Shown here piece after piece: positions 1 through 10,228 of a stretch of DNA of 64,000 nt. Every line of letters begins with the position of its first letter. Position 1 is the first letter of the stretch. Below the pieces are notes generated by a model. That model ran no database searches. It had not been told where the DNA came from and saw only the letters and a list, made by a program, of their open reading frames with translations. A program made the translations under genes and the position numbers. Origin of the DNA: Tipula vernalis (Eukaryota; Arthropoda; Insecta; Diptera; Tipulidae); NCBI GenBank assembly GCA_958295665.1, contig OY282560.1, positions 265,408,641 through 265,472,640 on the forward strand, read 5' to 3'.

Positions 1-689
1 TCTCGGAACTTGGCGGGATGAAGTTCCTTTCGATTGGTCTGAAATAACATTTATAATTAGATTTATAATTTACTTCTTTATTTGTAAATGTAATGTCGAT
101 GTGCTAAAGTTGTACATAGAGTTGTTCGTCAAATATGGATGCGGGGCCTCAACAGTGATGGATGAGTAACGCCACTCAAAAGTGTGTTAAGTCTCAATTA
201 TGGGTCCCTTTGTAGTATGTGAAGTTGTCGTCATGATGTCTGTAATAAGATATAATAATCATGCTGAATAATTGCTGTTCTGATTGTTTCTGTAAATGTG
301 AGTCCAGAAAAGCGAAAGATATATAGGAGTCGATCATGTGGAGGTTCGAACACTGAAGAACGGGTACCCATTTGGATAAATATACTCAAGAACATTAAAT
401 ACGATTTCCCAAATATGAAACGTAACGATAGTGGCACTTACTATTTATTGCCCAAAGTTTAGGTAGAGAACGACTTGGAATTTTCATTTTATCTAACCCA
501 ACGAGAAACATTTTCCTGACATCGGAACTGAATAAGCCATTGCACTACCTGCGAAAGTCAATTCCAACCAATTAAAAGTAACAATAAAGCATTTTTATTA
601 AAAATGTAATAATAACTAGTACAGTTTATAACTGTGTAAACGTAACTTACTCTATTATTATTTGGTATTTTAAAAAGTTTAACGACCTC
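1..689. other. AT-rich DNA with no recognised gene
   Basis: No reading frame here has recognisable motifs; the only frame over 60 codons (231-437, minus) has no family signature. I see no terminal repeats or tail that would identify a transposon. It may be intergenic DNA or the decayed body of the element that left the MADF fragment just to the right. Confidence 0.4.
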
Positions 690-944
690 ACCAGCGACGC
701 GTCTCTTGGCTTGAAAATGCCCGCACTTCCACTTTTGGAGCTTTAGTAATTTTACGTACTTTGCACGTATAATTTTCCACCGCTTCTTGCATAGTTCCGA
801 TGAAACTCCAAGCTGTTCTCCAATTTAGCCCCAAATGACCGCTTTTAGAGCAGTGTTTTTATAATTAAAATGCTCCATGTGGTATAAAAATTCTCTACCC
901 TCCTTTCGGGCTTCCTCGATGATTCTGTCTTCTAAATCAGCCAT
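690..944 (-). pseudogene. MADF-domain (Myb-like DNA-binding) protein fragment
   Basis: Read on the minus strand from an ATG at 944, the translation starts MADLEDRIIEEARKEG and continues through a Tyr/Trp-rich segment to CKKRWKIIRAKYVKLLKLQKW. The spaced Trp residues and the C-x2-RWK-x2-R-x-KY core are typical of MADF domains, three-helix DNA-binding modules found in insect regulators and in accessory proteins of PIF/Harbinger transposons. One in-frame TAA directly after the WG of the second helix interrupts the frame, and no BESS region follows. It is therefore a broken 5' fragment. A host MADF gene exon is possible, but the stop and the lack of continuation favour a transposon relic. The family call is good; the origin is uncertain. 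Confidence 0.55.
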
Positions 945-1974
945 TCTTAAAACAATCAAACTAATTGTAATTTAAATCTAACTAAAACCAAGTTTACATT
1001 AATTCAAATAAATTCGCCTTGCACAAAAAATTCAAAAATTCTTGAAACTACCTATTCTGAATTGTTTGTGCAAGATAAATTTTGATTGCATCGTAAGATC
1101 AAATCAACACAACTTACAATTTTCGTTAAATTTTGTAATTTAAAAACAAATAATTTTTATTGTTGAATATCGTTTATTACCGAACAAAAAATCAAATTTG
1201 TTTCCTAAATCGAAGCATCAGAAATAAGCAAAAAAATGGGGGAAAAATAGCTCATAATACATATTTTTTTGTTATGGTTATGTTGGTTTTCTACGGATAT
1301 TTTGCTAAATGTTGAAATAATTTTAACTCGAGAGGAGAAATAGGGGAATATATATTCGGTCACATGATAATATTTGAGTAATTTCATTGGATGAATGACC
1401 GGATTCAGATTGTACGGATTTATATCCATACTCGTGCAGTGACCTTTACAATTTTTTAGTCTGTTTTACGTCTAAAACTTCAGTTACATTTTTTACTACA
1501 GCTAATCTAGTACTCTTTCTTTTAATCATTTGAACAATATGTCAAAACATAAATTGTCAATGCATCTAGGGGTAATTATTTACATGAATTCGTATATAAA
1601 ATCATTCTAATGTTGTTTACCAGTTACAACAGAGAGTAGCGAAAGAATAGAAAACGAGTAGAAAGATCTGTCAAAAAGACAGTTTTTTGACATTTCAAAT
1701 GGAACATACAAAAAAATATTTTTAAATGGCTTTCAATATATGTACGTATTAATTGTCAAATTACTATTCCGACAATTATCCGTCAATTTTGTTGATGTAA
1801 ATTAGTTAGAGTAGTTTGATACTCCGTCAATTTAGACGGAATTCAAGGTGGCCGATTGGAGTAGCTTTAGAGTAGAGAAGTGGAAAACCTCCTTTGATTT
1901 TCGGTTGCTACCAAACATTATGTTCCTGATTTTCGGTTGCTATAATACATTATTACCAAACAATGTTCCCTCTT
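945..1974. other. AT-rich spacer with a short duplicated motif
   Basis: No coding signature is visible. At about 1898-1972 a motif of roughly 35 bases (core TGATTTTCGGTTGCTA) occurs twice in tandem just outside the mariner relic. Otherwise the stretch is AT-rich without recognisable repeats. Confidence 0.4.
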
Positions 1975-2056
1975 TAAAAAATTATTCAACTTTTACCAAA
2001 GCGTTCGCGCAAAAGATCAATTAGTTCTGTTGTTGTATGAAATGTGGCACGGTTCT
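1975..2056 (-). pseudogene. Tc1/mariner transposase remnant, 3' piece
   Basis: The minus strand encodes a stretch reading RATFHTTTELIDLLRERFG, matching the region just after the second catalytic Asp in IS630/Tc1/mariner transposases (usual form QDGATCHT...IDLLRERF). The frame breaks at a stop soon afterwards (about 1975), before the third catalytic residue. This is the downstream part of one dead gene whose upstream pieces lie at 9018-9127 and 23032-23195; BEL-1 and BEL-2 have split it. The codon phase joins exactly across the BEL-1 insertion when one copy of the GTTCT duplication is counted, which fixes the BEL-1 boundary at 2056/2057. Confidence 0.8.
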
Positions 2057-2261
2057 TAGATACGCCGCTGAGGAATATTCCAGTTGAAGGCTTACGAATT
2101 ATTTTGGTTTACTTTCTAATAGACTAAGTAGCCTTTATTCAGTTGGTTTTTGGTTGAAATTTAATCTCGAATTTGGTTATAAATTAATTTAAGAAACGTT
2201 TTGAATTTTTATTAAGTTTTACAAAATTTGATGTTCACTTCTCCTCGTCTAATTTTACAAT
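2057..2261 (-). repeat. Extra, diverged partial LTR copy at the BEL-1 3' end
   Basis: These 205 bp repeat the terminal part of the BEL-1 LTR (TAGATACGCCGCTGAGGAAT onward) and stop where the full LTR would continue into GTATTTTATT. The two full LTRs match each other here, but this copy differs from them at about seven positions, so it is not a simple duplication of the adjacent LTR. It lies inside the GTTCT duplication, so it arrived with the element or was exchanged later. Confidence 0.85.
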
Positions 2262-2264
2262 CAA

Positions 2265-2808
2265 TAGATACGCCGCTGAGGAATATTCCAGTTGAAGGCT
2301 TACGAATTATTTTGGTTTTCTTTCAACTAGACTAAGTAACCTTTATTCAGTTGGTTTTTGGTTGAAATTTAATCTCAAATTTGTTTATAAATTAATTTAA
2401 GAAAAGTTTTGAATTTTTATTAGGTTTTACAAAATTTGATGTTCACTTCTCCTCGTCTAATTTTACAATGTATTTTATTCTTTCATTTTATACAATTTTT
2501 TTTGCTTCATTACCGAAACTTATTGTTCGCGACAAATATGTTGATTTTAATTGGAAAACGGCCTTAACAATAAGTTTCGTTCACATTCCAGTAGAGCAAC
2601 ATAAATTAAATGTGACTATAATAATAATAAGACCATAAAATTTTATGTAACCCTAATTATACGAATTGTTCTGATTTGACAATAATTTGTGATGTCATTC
2701 GCATTTGTAAACAAGTTACAGTTATTATATAAATGATAAGTTTACAATACATATACAAAGTTTGTTTTTTTATTTAATTATATTTTGTTTTAGGTGTCAA
2801 CTCCAACA
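2265..2808 (-). repeat. BEL-1 3' LTR
   Basis: A 544-bp LTR, identical by eye to 8474-9017. It ends on the plus strand in CAACTCCAACA, which is the TGTTGGAGTTG start in element orientation. The internal gag-pol stop lies 29 bp away. It should carry polyadenylation signals for the element transcript. Confidence 0.93.
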
Positions 2809-2837
2809 TTCCGGCCTCCTTGACAAACAGTAGTTTT

Positions 2838-5800
2838 TCAATTTATTGGCAGACGACATAGCTTGGTGATTGGGCGATTTAGCTCCCCGTATTTGGTGTA
2901 AATTTTAGCGACTCTAATTTTGTTATCCGTGCCTGAATAAACTTCAGTAATTCTACCGATGATCCATTGGTTGAGTAACGCATTATCTTCGATAATCAAT
3001 ACCACATCATCAACTTGTAAATTGGGCTGCTCCGTAGTCCATTTGGCTCGAACTTGTAACGAAGTTAAATATTCTCGTCGCCAACGTAACCAGAACAGCT
3101 GCATCATCTTTTGAATTGATTCCCAGTGAGTTAATCGATTATATGGAACTTCGGTGATGACTGGTTGTGGTAAGGTGGTTATAGGATGCCCGATTAAAAA
3201 ATGGGCCGGTGTGAGTGCATCTAGTTCATCTGTTGACAGCTGGCATAATGGTCGTGAGTTTAATACCCCTTCAATTTGGGCTAATAATGTTTGTAGTTCT
3301 TCTAATGTTATAATGTTACTACCAATTACTCGTTCCATATGAGTTTTGGCCGATTTGACCCCGGATTCCCAAATTCCTCCAAAATGAGGAGCTCTTGGAG
3401 GGATAAAATGCCAATTTACAGTGTACAGCTTTAACATAGAATTAGAAATTATATTAATATTGTTTTTTAGGAATAGATTCAATTCTTTCAAGCGATTGCA
3501 GGCTCCCTTGAAATTGGTACCATTATCTGAAAAGATATCGGTACATACTCCCCTTCTGGCAAAGAACCGTTTAAGTGCGGCTAGAAACGAATCGGTAGTT
3601 AAATCGCTTACTACCTCGAGATGGATCGCCTTCGTACTCATACAAATGATAAGACAAATATAGCATTTATGCGTTTTTTGACCACGTCCTCGCTTCAGGT
3701 AAGTCTTTATTGGCCCCGCAAAATCCACACCAATTTTTAGGAATGGTCGAATTAGCTCTACGCGTTCCTTTGGTAGAATACCCATCAACTGCTGCCCTGG
3801 GTTAGGACGTTGCTTTATACATTGTACGCAGTTCCTGGTGGTGGTTCTAATGATTTGCTTCGCCTTAGTGATCCAGAATCGCCTTCGCAGAATGCTAAGT
3901 AACAGTGAGGGACCACAATGCAAATGGACTTTATGGTATTTTTGGATCAATTTAGTAGACAACGTAGAATAGTGAGACAGTATTATAGGGTGGAGTGTAT
4001 CATATGGCGCAACAGCTTGTTCAATCCGGCCTCCTACTCGCATTATACCCCTTTGATCTAAAAAGGGGTTTAGGGACTTCAAAGTACTTTTGCTGGAAAC
4101 TGGCTGATTAATTGACAATACTGCTACTTCCTCGAAATAATGCTCATTTTGACAATATCTAATTACTTCAGCTTCGGCCTCTCTGAGTTCAGCAACTGTG
4201 ATGAATTTATATTTGTCTCTACGTTTTCTACACGATGAGAGAAAGCTTTTAACTATCGTGAATACTCGGATAATCTTATCATAGCTTTCATATTTGCTAA
4301 TCAGATCATTTATTAAGGAATTTTGCGATCTTGGTCTCGTTGTAATCATAACTTGAAGGCGGCTTCGTTGTTCGAGATTGGTTTGGGAATTCGAGGGTTG
4401 ATATTTTGGCCATTTGGTTTCTTCGTATTTTAGGAACTCTGGACCATTCCACCATAAGTGATGGTGTTTTAACTCTTGTGGTGATAAGCCTCGAGTGGCG
4501 CAATCCGCTGGATTTTGTTGCGATGAGACATGCCGCCAACAAATTCTCTCAGTTAGTTCCAATATTTGGCTGGTTCGATTAGCAATATACGTTTTCCACT
4601 TTCTTGGGGGTGCAGATAGCCAGTCTAGGACTATGGTAGAATCTGTCCAGATGAATATGTGAGGCTCTGTAATATCCAACACCGATTTAATTTTACTTAC
4701 TAATTTAGCTAGCAGAAGCGCTCCATTTAGTTCTAATCGAGGCAGAGATACATTTTTAATTGGGGCCACCTTAGTTTTGGCGATTATTATCTTCGTGGTG
4801 ATAGCTCCATTTGCATGGCTTCGCAAATATACAACGGCGGCATAAGCAACTTCGCTGGCATCACAAAACCCGTGCAATTGGAAATTGCTGTCGGTGCTAT
4901 TAAGCCATCTAGGAATCGTTATTTGAGACACGTCATTAATTTCTTGTCTAATATTTAACCATTTTTCCATTTGTTCTTTTGGTAAGGGATCATCCCAGGT
5001 CAAATGGAGAAGCCATAATCCTTGGAACATACATTTAATCTTTATAACGAATGGTGATAGTAATCCTAGTGGATCAAAGATCCGACTGGCTTCCGACAGG
5101 ATAGCACGCTTTGTTAGAGACGGAGTTGGGTTAAGTCTAACTTGATAGGTGAACGCATCCTCGAAGGGTAACCATTGAAGACCCAAAATCTTTACGGTGT
5201 CAGGATGTTCGTCGAGTGATTTTGCTCCAATTTCCTCTACTTCTGCACCAACTTGTGTACACTGGCTTAAGAATTCAGATGAATTAGATGCCCATTTTCG
5301 AAGTAACAGTCCTGATTTTTTCATAATATTGGAAACTTCTCTCCCTAATTGAATCGCTTCTTCTAAAGTATTCGCTCCCGACAGCATATCATCCATATAC
5401 ATATCCCGTTCAATAGCGCTGGATGCTCTGGGAGATTGGTCTCTGTTATCCATTGCAATCTGTTTAAGAACTCTAGTTGCTAGATAAGGTGCCGACGACA
5501 TTCCGTATGTTAGTGTTTGTAACTCGAAAGTTTTGACTGTTTCTGTTGGATTAGTTCGCCATAATATTCGTTGGAATTTTCTGTCGTCTGGGTGAACCCA
5601 TATTTGGCGATACATTTTCTCTACATCCGTGGTGAAAACCGTTTGGAACAGGCGAAATCGGATTAAAATATCAGCTAGGGGGTTTTGAATGGTTGGTCCG
5701 ACAATTAGATGATCATTCAAGGAACATCCTGACGAATACTTTGCCGATGCGTCGAACACCACTCGCAATTTCGTCGTTGTGCTCGATTCCTTCAAAACAC

Positions 5801-8006
5801 CGTGATGCGGTAAATATGTCAATCCTTGCAAATTGTTTGGCATTTCAATTTCTTTCATGTGACTCAGCTGCATGTATTCATTCATAAATGCGTGGTACAA
5901 TTGGCACAGTCTTTCATCTTTGTCAAGTTTTCGTTCTAGTGAATATAACCTTTTTAAACAAAGATTTCGGGAATCACCAATATTTAGAGGATTTGGTTTA
6001 AACGGTAACCTTACTTCATATCTCCCATCTTTGCTTCGTCTAGTGGTGGTGGTGAATAGTTCTTCGCAGTATTGATGCTCTGGCATCGGCTTTATAACAT
6101 CATGGTAGATCTCTTCGGTTTCCCAAAATCTCTTTAACACTACGTCAATATTATTTTCTGAGTCGGTATTCGTAATGGCATTACATGAACTAGTGATTTC
6201 TAAATTACTGTTGCCTGTAAGAACCCATCCTAAATAGGTGTTTTGAGCGAATACCGTTCCTTGGTCGTCGTGTAATTTTTCTTCTTTGATCAATTCAAAA
6301 AATTTGTCGGCTCCGATTAATAAATCGATCCTCGTAGCTGAAGTTATACTGGGATCAGCCAGTGGGTCATTTCTCAAACATTTACAGGAAGCTGCTGCAC
6401 TATCCGTAATCGGCCGGGTTGAGGTGATGAAAGGAATGACATAGGCAATGATCGGCAATTCAAATGTTGATTTGAAGTGAGGCTTGATGGTAAAAGACGT
6501 TATTCCTTTGGTGGTTATGGCTCCTTGGTTTGCAACTCCCTGGATAGTTATTCTGCCATTTCGTTTTTGCAGACCTAATTTTTGCGCGCATGTTTCAGTA
6601 ATGATCGAAGTCTGAGAGCCAGAATCTAATAAAGCTCGACAGTGGTAGTATTGGCCATTGACATCCGCTATTTTTACTAGCGCTGTAGGAAGTATAGCTA
6701 ACTGAAATTCATTATTAATATGTGCACAGATAGAATTAAGAGGATCCGAACTCTTAGATGGGCATTGAATACTGGTGGATGGTGTTAAATCCTGTTGGCC
6801 ACTAACAAATAATGAACTATTAGTGACAGGCTTTCTTTCATCAAAATCGGTAAGATGTACAAGGGAATGATGGCGTTTTCGACAGTGGTGGCATTTAGCC
6901 TTTGATGTACATTTATAAACCGAGTGAGATCGACTGAAACAATTAAAACAGCGGTTTTCCTTTTTAATCCACTCGCGACGGTCATTAATATTCATTTCCT
7001 TGAATTTGTTACATTGATAAAGTAAATGATTTGTTCCTTCACATAATGGACAAGAACTAGTACTAATCATAGCTTTGGCATTCGGTTTCATCAAATTTGG
7101 CACTCGTTTTGTATAGCTACGTAATGAATCGAAAGCATCAGCACGTTTCATGAGAAATTCAAGCAACATATCGCAATTAGGAACGTCTGTATCAACGCTC
7201 TCAATAGCCCATTTCTCCTTAGTTTCGTCATCCAACTTTTGTAGTAAAAGATATATCAGCCAAGGGTCACGCCCTTCAGCTTCAGTACCTATGGCTTTTA
7301 GGCCCCGAATCACTTCATCTGCAGTGTCCATTAGCCTTTTTATATTTTGGGCGGTTGGGGTATGGATTGTCGGTATTTCCATAAATGTTTTTATGAATGT
7401 TTGGATAATGTGTTTTTTACGATCGTATCGCTTCTTTAATTTGGACATAGCTTCAATATAGTTGGCGTCAGAAACGGTTAAATGTTTAAGTAGTGCCGCT
7501 GCTTCTCCGCGTAAAAGGCCCTTCAAATACTGAAACTTCTGCGCAGGGTTAAGATTCAGGTTTTCGTGAATTGTCGAAGAGAACAAGTCATAAAATGACT
7601 GCCACTCGGTGTAGTCGCCATTAAACGTCGGTATCTGAATTTTTGGCAGCTTAATGTCTACATTGCCCATCTTGGAGGTATTGGCACCGGTTTCTTCGAA
7701 ATCAACAGAAAAATTATGTCCTGCAGTTAAACTGGCCTTCCGTAACCATTTATTTAGCGTCGCGATCGTGCAATAGTACTTGTCTTCGAAATCATCCCTC
7801 TGACTGGCTTCCTCGCAATTTACTTCGAATATTGCGTCTTCGACTGCACCAAATTCAGTAAGTAGGTTTTCGGCGCGCCTTAATCTCACCTTTAATTGCT
7901 CATAATCGACTTCAACTGCTGTTAAGGAATTCGCATAATTGTACAGCTTAGTAAGTGACCCCTTTACATTGCTTCGTTTCCTCGTTAACGCCTCAAGATT
8001 CGCCAT
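2838..8006 (-). CDS. BEL-1 Gag-Pol polyprotein (BEL/Pao), 1722 aa
   Basis: A single uninterrupted frame. The frame is open back to a TTG at 8021, but the first ATG is at 8006 and aligns with the start of the BEL-2 gag, so I use it. Domains in order (approximate residues): DUF1759 Gag with LPKIQIPTFNG and W-x-SFYDLF (120-270); zinc knuckles C-x2-C-x4-H-x4-C, CFNCF and CHHC (320-385); aspartic protease with ALLDSGSQTS, Asp near 459; Pao reverse transcriptase with LRVVFDASAK, TTDVEKMYRQI and YMDDM near 868; RNase H with GFCDASE near 1047 and TDSTIVLDW near 1121; integrase HHCC finger (1355-1400); integrase core with VDFAGP, SDNGTNF and GIWESG giving the D, D, E triad near 1427, 1494 and 1546; and a DUF5641 C-terminus. 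The product would form particles, be processed by its own protease, copy the RNA and insert the cDNA. All key residues I can check are present. Confidence 0.95.
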   Translation of the reverse strand: MANLEALTRKRSNVKGSLTKLYNYANSLTAVEVDYEQLKVRLRRAENLLTEFGAVEDAIFEVNCEEASQRDDFEDKYYCTIATLNKWLRKASLTAGHNFSVDFEETGANTSKMGNVDIKLPKIQIPTFNGDYTEWQSFYDLFSSTIHENLNLNPAQKFQYLKGLLRGEAAALLKHLTVSDANYIEAMSKLKKRYDRKKHIIQTFIKTFMEIPTIHTPTAQNIKRLMDTADEVIRGLKAIGTEAEGRDPWLIYLLLQKLDDETKEKWAIESVDTDVPNCDMLLEFLMKRADAFDSLRSYTKRVPNLMKPNAKAMISTSSCPLCEGTNHLLYQCNKFKEMNINDRREWIKKENRCFNCFSRSHSVYKCTSKAKCHHCRKRHHSLVHLTDFDERKPVTNSSLFVSGQQDLTPSTSIQCPSKSSDPLNSICAHINNEFQLAILPTALVKIADVNGQYYHCRALLDSGSQTSIITETCAQKLGLQKRNGRITIQGVANQGAITTKGITSFTIKPHFKSTFELPIIAYVIPFITSTRPITDSAAASCKCLRNDPLADPSITSATRIDLLIGADKFFELIKEEKLHDDQGTVFAQNTYLGWVLTGNSNLEITSSCNAITNTDSENNIDVVLKRFWETEEIYHDVIKPMPEHQYCEELFTTTTRRSKDGRYEVRLPFKPNPLNIGDSRNLCLKRLYSLERKLDKDERLCQLYHAFMNEYMQLSHMKEIEMPNNLQGLTYLPHHGVLKESSTTTKLRVVFDASAKYSSGCSLNDHLIVGPTIQNPLADILIRFRLFQTVFTTDVEKMYRQIWVHPDDRKFQRILWRTNPTETVKTFELQTLTYGMSSAPYLATRVLKQIAMDNRDQSPRASSAIERDMYMDDMLSGANTLEEAIQLGREVSNIMKKSGLLLRKWASNSSEFLSQCTQVGAEVEEIGAKSLDEHPDTVKILGLQWLPFEDAFTYQVRLNPTPSLTKRAILSEASRIFDPLGLLSPFVIKIKCMFQGLWLLHLTWDDPLPKEQMEKWLNIRQEINDVSQITIPRWLNSTDSNFQLHGFCDASEVAYAAVVYLRSHANGAITTKIIIAKTKVAPIKNVSLPRLELNGALLLAKLVSKIKSVLDITEPHIFIWTDSTIVLDWLSAPPRKWKTYIANRTSQILELTERICWRHVSSQQNPADCATRGLSPQELKHHHLWWNGPEFLKYEETKWPKYQPSNSQTNLEQRSRLQVMITTRPRSQNSLINDLISKYESYDKIIRVFTIVKSFLSSCRKRRDKYKFITVAELREAEAEVIRYCQNEHYFEEVAVLSINQPVSSKSTLKSLNPFLDQRGIMRVGGRIEQAVAPYDTLHPIILSHYSTLSTKLIQKYHKVHLHCGPSLLLSILRRRFWITKAKQIIRTTTRNCVQCIKQRPNPGQQLMGILPKERVELIRPFLKIGVDFAGPIKTYLKRGRGQKTHKCYICLIICMSTKAIHLEVVSDLTTDSFLAALKRFFARRGVCTDIFSDNGTNFKGACNRLKELNLFLKNNINIISNSMLKLYTVNWHFIPPRAPHFGGIWESGVKSAKTHMERVIGSNIITLEELQTLLAQIEGVLNSRPLCQLSTDELDALTPAHFLIGHPITTLPQPVITEVPYNRLTHWESIQKMMQLFWLRWRREYLTSLQVRAKWTTEQPNLQVDDVVLIIEDNALLNQWIIGRITEVYSGTDNKIRVAKIYTKYGELNRPITKLCRLPIN

Positions 8007-8452
8007 TATGGTTAAGTACAATTTAAAAAAAATATTATGTCACTGCACTATTCTTATTCCTACACTTAATGGACTTGATAGTTTACGGTTAGCTATGGAG
8101 ATAGCTCGACTTCCAAGCAACCAGTCACGTGTTATACAGATTATTCGAGATGTGACCTTGACAACCGTTCTCAAGTTCCACGCCTTAATTACTCGATAGA
8201 TTGTTCACCGTAATATTTAATGTTCTTAATAAAATATAAAAGGTGGTAACTTACGGTTTAGCTATGATCTAATGTATACCATATGGTTCCAAATTCCAAT
8301 ATTAAATGATTTCCCTCGAATTCCCAATAATACTCCGTCCCATATAATAATCAACTGGAATCCAATTGTGTTTGCAGCTGAGTGAATAAAATGAATCCAA
8401 TAGGCAGGAACTATTTTCCCATGTATGTTGCAATGGTTCGATTTCCCACGTA
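8007..8452 (-). other. BEL-1 5' untranslated leader
   Basis: This is the stretch between the primer-binding site and the gag ATG in element order. It has no sizeable frame of its own and is AT-rich. It should contain packaging and dimerisation signals, but none is recognisable by sequence. Confidence 0.6.
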
Positions 8453-8472
8453 GGATCCGGCTCGAAGGACCA
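8453..8472 (-). other. BEL-1 tRNA primer-binding site
   Basis: The minus strand reads TGGTCCTTCGAGCCGGATCC one base after the LTR end. It starts with TGG, the complement of a tRNA CCA end, and includes the complement of a T-arm TTCGA-type motif. The same 20 bases occur at the same place in BEL-2. I do not name the tRNA. Confidence 0.88.
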
Positions 8473-8473
8473 A

Positions 8474-9017
8474 TAGATACGCCGCTGAGGAATATTCCAG
8501 TTGAAGGCTTACGAATTATTTTGGTTTTCTTTCAACTAGACTAAGTAACCTTTATTCAGTTGGTTTTTGGTTGAAATTTAATCTCAAATTTGTTTATAAA
8601 TTAATTTAAGAAAAGTTTTGAATTTTTATTAGGTTTTACAAAATTTGATGTTCACTTCTCCTCGTCTAATTTTACAATGTATTTTATTCTTTCATTTTAT
8701 ACAATTTTTTTTGCTTCATTACCGAAACTTATTGTTCGCGACAAATATGTTGATTTTAATTGGAAAACGGCCTTAACAATAAGTTTCGTTCACATTCCAG
8801 TAGAGCAACATAAATTAAATGTGACTATAATAATAATAAGACCATAAAATTTTATGTAACCCTAATTATACGAATTGTTCTGATTTGACAATAATTTGTG
8901 ATGTCATTCGCATTTGTAAACAAGTTACAGTTATTATATAAATGATAAGTTTACAATACATATACAAAGTTTGTTTTTTTATTTAATTATATTTTGTTTT
9001 AGGTGTCAACTCCAACA
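8474..9017 (-). repeat. BEL-1 5' LTR
   Basis: A 544-bp LTR, identical by eye to 2265-2808 and immediately followed by the GTTCT target duplication at 9018-9022. In element orientation it starts TGTTGGAGTTGACACC. It should hold the element promoter. Confidence 0.93.
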
Positions 9018-9127
9018 GTTCTACTGAAACTACATATTCTGGACCTCCATTCCTTCCAATTAGTCAAACAAAAAATTCGTAATCATATTCCAATATCGTG
9101 ATCTATTTACAGTAACAACAATCCCAG
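9018..9127 (-). pseudogene. Tc1/mariner transposase remnant, middle piece
   Basis: These 110 bp between the two BEL elements read on the minus strand as VTVNRSRYWNMITNF followed by a segment matching the ELEDMDLD...WFQQD region of Tc1/mariner transposases. Stop codons interrupt it, one at the position expected for the second Gln of FQQD. It includes both target duplications: GTTCT of BEL-1 on the left and CCCAG of BEL-2 on the right. It joins in frame with the flanking pieces at 1975-2056 and 23032-23195. Confidence 0.8.
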
Positions 9128-9837
9128 TGTTGGGAATCATCGAAACTCCAGTAAATATTAATGACGAGATCTAAAACGGAAAAGAAAACATCAAACATCA
9201 AAGAATCGCGTTCAAATAAACCTACAATTTTGTCTAAACTTATCTGACCAACAGCTGATGTGTAGTATCCAAATATACACCGGCTTCATCAATATTTTGT
9301 TGTAGTTCATACCTGCAAGAAATAATATTTGAAACTCCATTTAGTGATTAAACCATTTGTATTATATAAATTCTATTTACTTACCTAATTATTAGAACAC
9401 TTAACTTTGATTATAAATTAATTTAATTGCAACACAACAATTTTCATTGTTTGTTGACATTCTATCAATTAATTATTTTGTATAATTTGACAGACAGTAA
9501 TTTCATGGCAACACAAATTTAATAAGCACACTGTAAATTCTATGTTCTATATTTAGAGCGTGAATTAATATATCGATTCATAGATGACACTGTCATAAAT
9601 TATTCCATTTATATTTTGTATAGCAAATCTTTGGATATGACAGCTAACAATTTTTTGGAATCGTCAATCTTATTTCAACATCGATACGAGCAAGAAGCAA
9701 ATTACAAAATTAAAATATCAATTGTAAATTTAAAATAAATAATAAAGTTTATCAAAATAAATAATAGTGTTTGGATTTTCACTGCACCTACGTGGAAATC
9801 GTGCTAAATAAATTAAATTGAAGCGAGTTATCGAACA
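9128..9837 (+). repeat. BEL-2 5' LTR (710 bp)
   Basis: Starts TGTTGGGAATCATCG and ends TTATCGAACA; preceded by the CCCAG duplication. Compared with the 3' LTR it has 7 extra bases near 9195 (CATCAAACATCAAAG against CATGAAAG) and only a few substitutions. Confidence 0.95.
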
Positions 9838-9838
9838 T

Positions 9839-9858
9839 TGGTCCTTCGAGCCGGATCC
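9839..9858 (+). other. BEL-2 tRNA primer-binding site
   Basis: TGGTCCTTCGAGCCGGATCC begins one base after the LTR end, identical to the site in BEL-1. This shared primer choice supports a close relationship between the two elements even though their LTRs are unrelated in sequence beyond the first bases. Confidence 0.9.
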
Positions 9859-10228
9859 GGTGAATTTATTGCTAATAATTGGACCGCGTGGGGGTTTACA
9901 ATACAACATTGCCTCGTGGACAGCCATTTTGGAGAAATTTATCGGATAACCTAAAATCACTTGAGTATAAATTTAATATCACTAAGCAATTTAATTTAGA
10001 CACAAATAAATAAAGCACTACCATTTGTACTATTATTTATAACCAAATTAGAATTAATACCACGTGATTACATACCAAACATAAATCACGTAATCTATTA
10101 ATTTATTTCGAACTCAATAATTCGGTTTTTCGGCATATTATTTTCAAATTAAAATTGTCGTGAAAGTTCCAGTGATTTCAAGTGTGAGTGTATAGAAAAT
10201 TACCACGTTTTATTTGTTAACATTTACA

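Larger units (their letters stand above)
2057..9017 (-). mobile_element. BEL-1: BEL/Pao LTR retrotransposon, apparently intact
   Basis: This is an LTR retrotransposon in minus orientation. The 5' LTR is at 8474-9017, followed in element order by a primer-binding site, a leader of about 450 bp, one gag-pol frame, a purine-rich tract next to 2808 (2809-2828) and the 3' LTR at 2265-2808. The element is flanked by 5-bp direct repeats GTTCT at 2052-2056 and 9018-9022, the duplication size usual for BEL/Pao. LTRs begin TGTTGGAG in element orientation; the other end is CTA rather than the usual CA. The two full LTRs are the same length (544 bp) and look identical, so insertion was recent. Unusually, 205 bp of a diverged LTR copy lies outside the 3' LTR but inside the target duplication. 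Confidence 0.92.

Noticed and set aside
2265..2808. BEL-1 ending at 2265, with the 205-bp piece outside it
   Set aside because: Bases before 2265 do not match GTTCT, while those before 2057 do, and the mariner frame continues exactly from 2056. The partial LTR is therefore inside the inserted unit.
8007..8021. Upstream TTG start for BEL-1 gag-pol
   Set aside because: The first ATG at 8006 aligns with the ATG start of BEL-2 gag; eukaryotic initiation at TTG is not needed.
8453..8472. tRNA gene at the TTCGA-like motif
   Set aside because: Only 20 bases are tRNA-like and they sit where a retrotransposon primer-binding site belongs; the same holds for 9839-9858 and 21463-21482.
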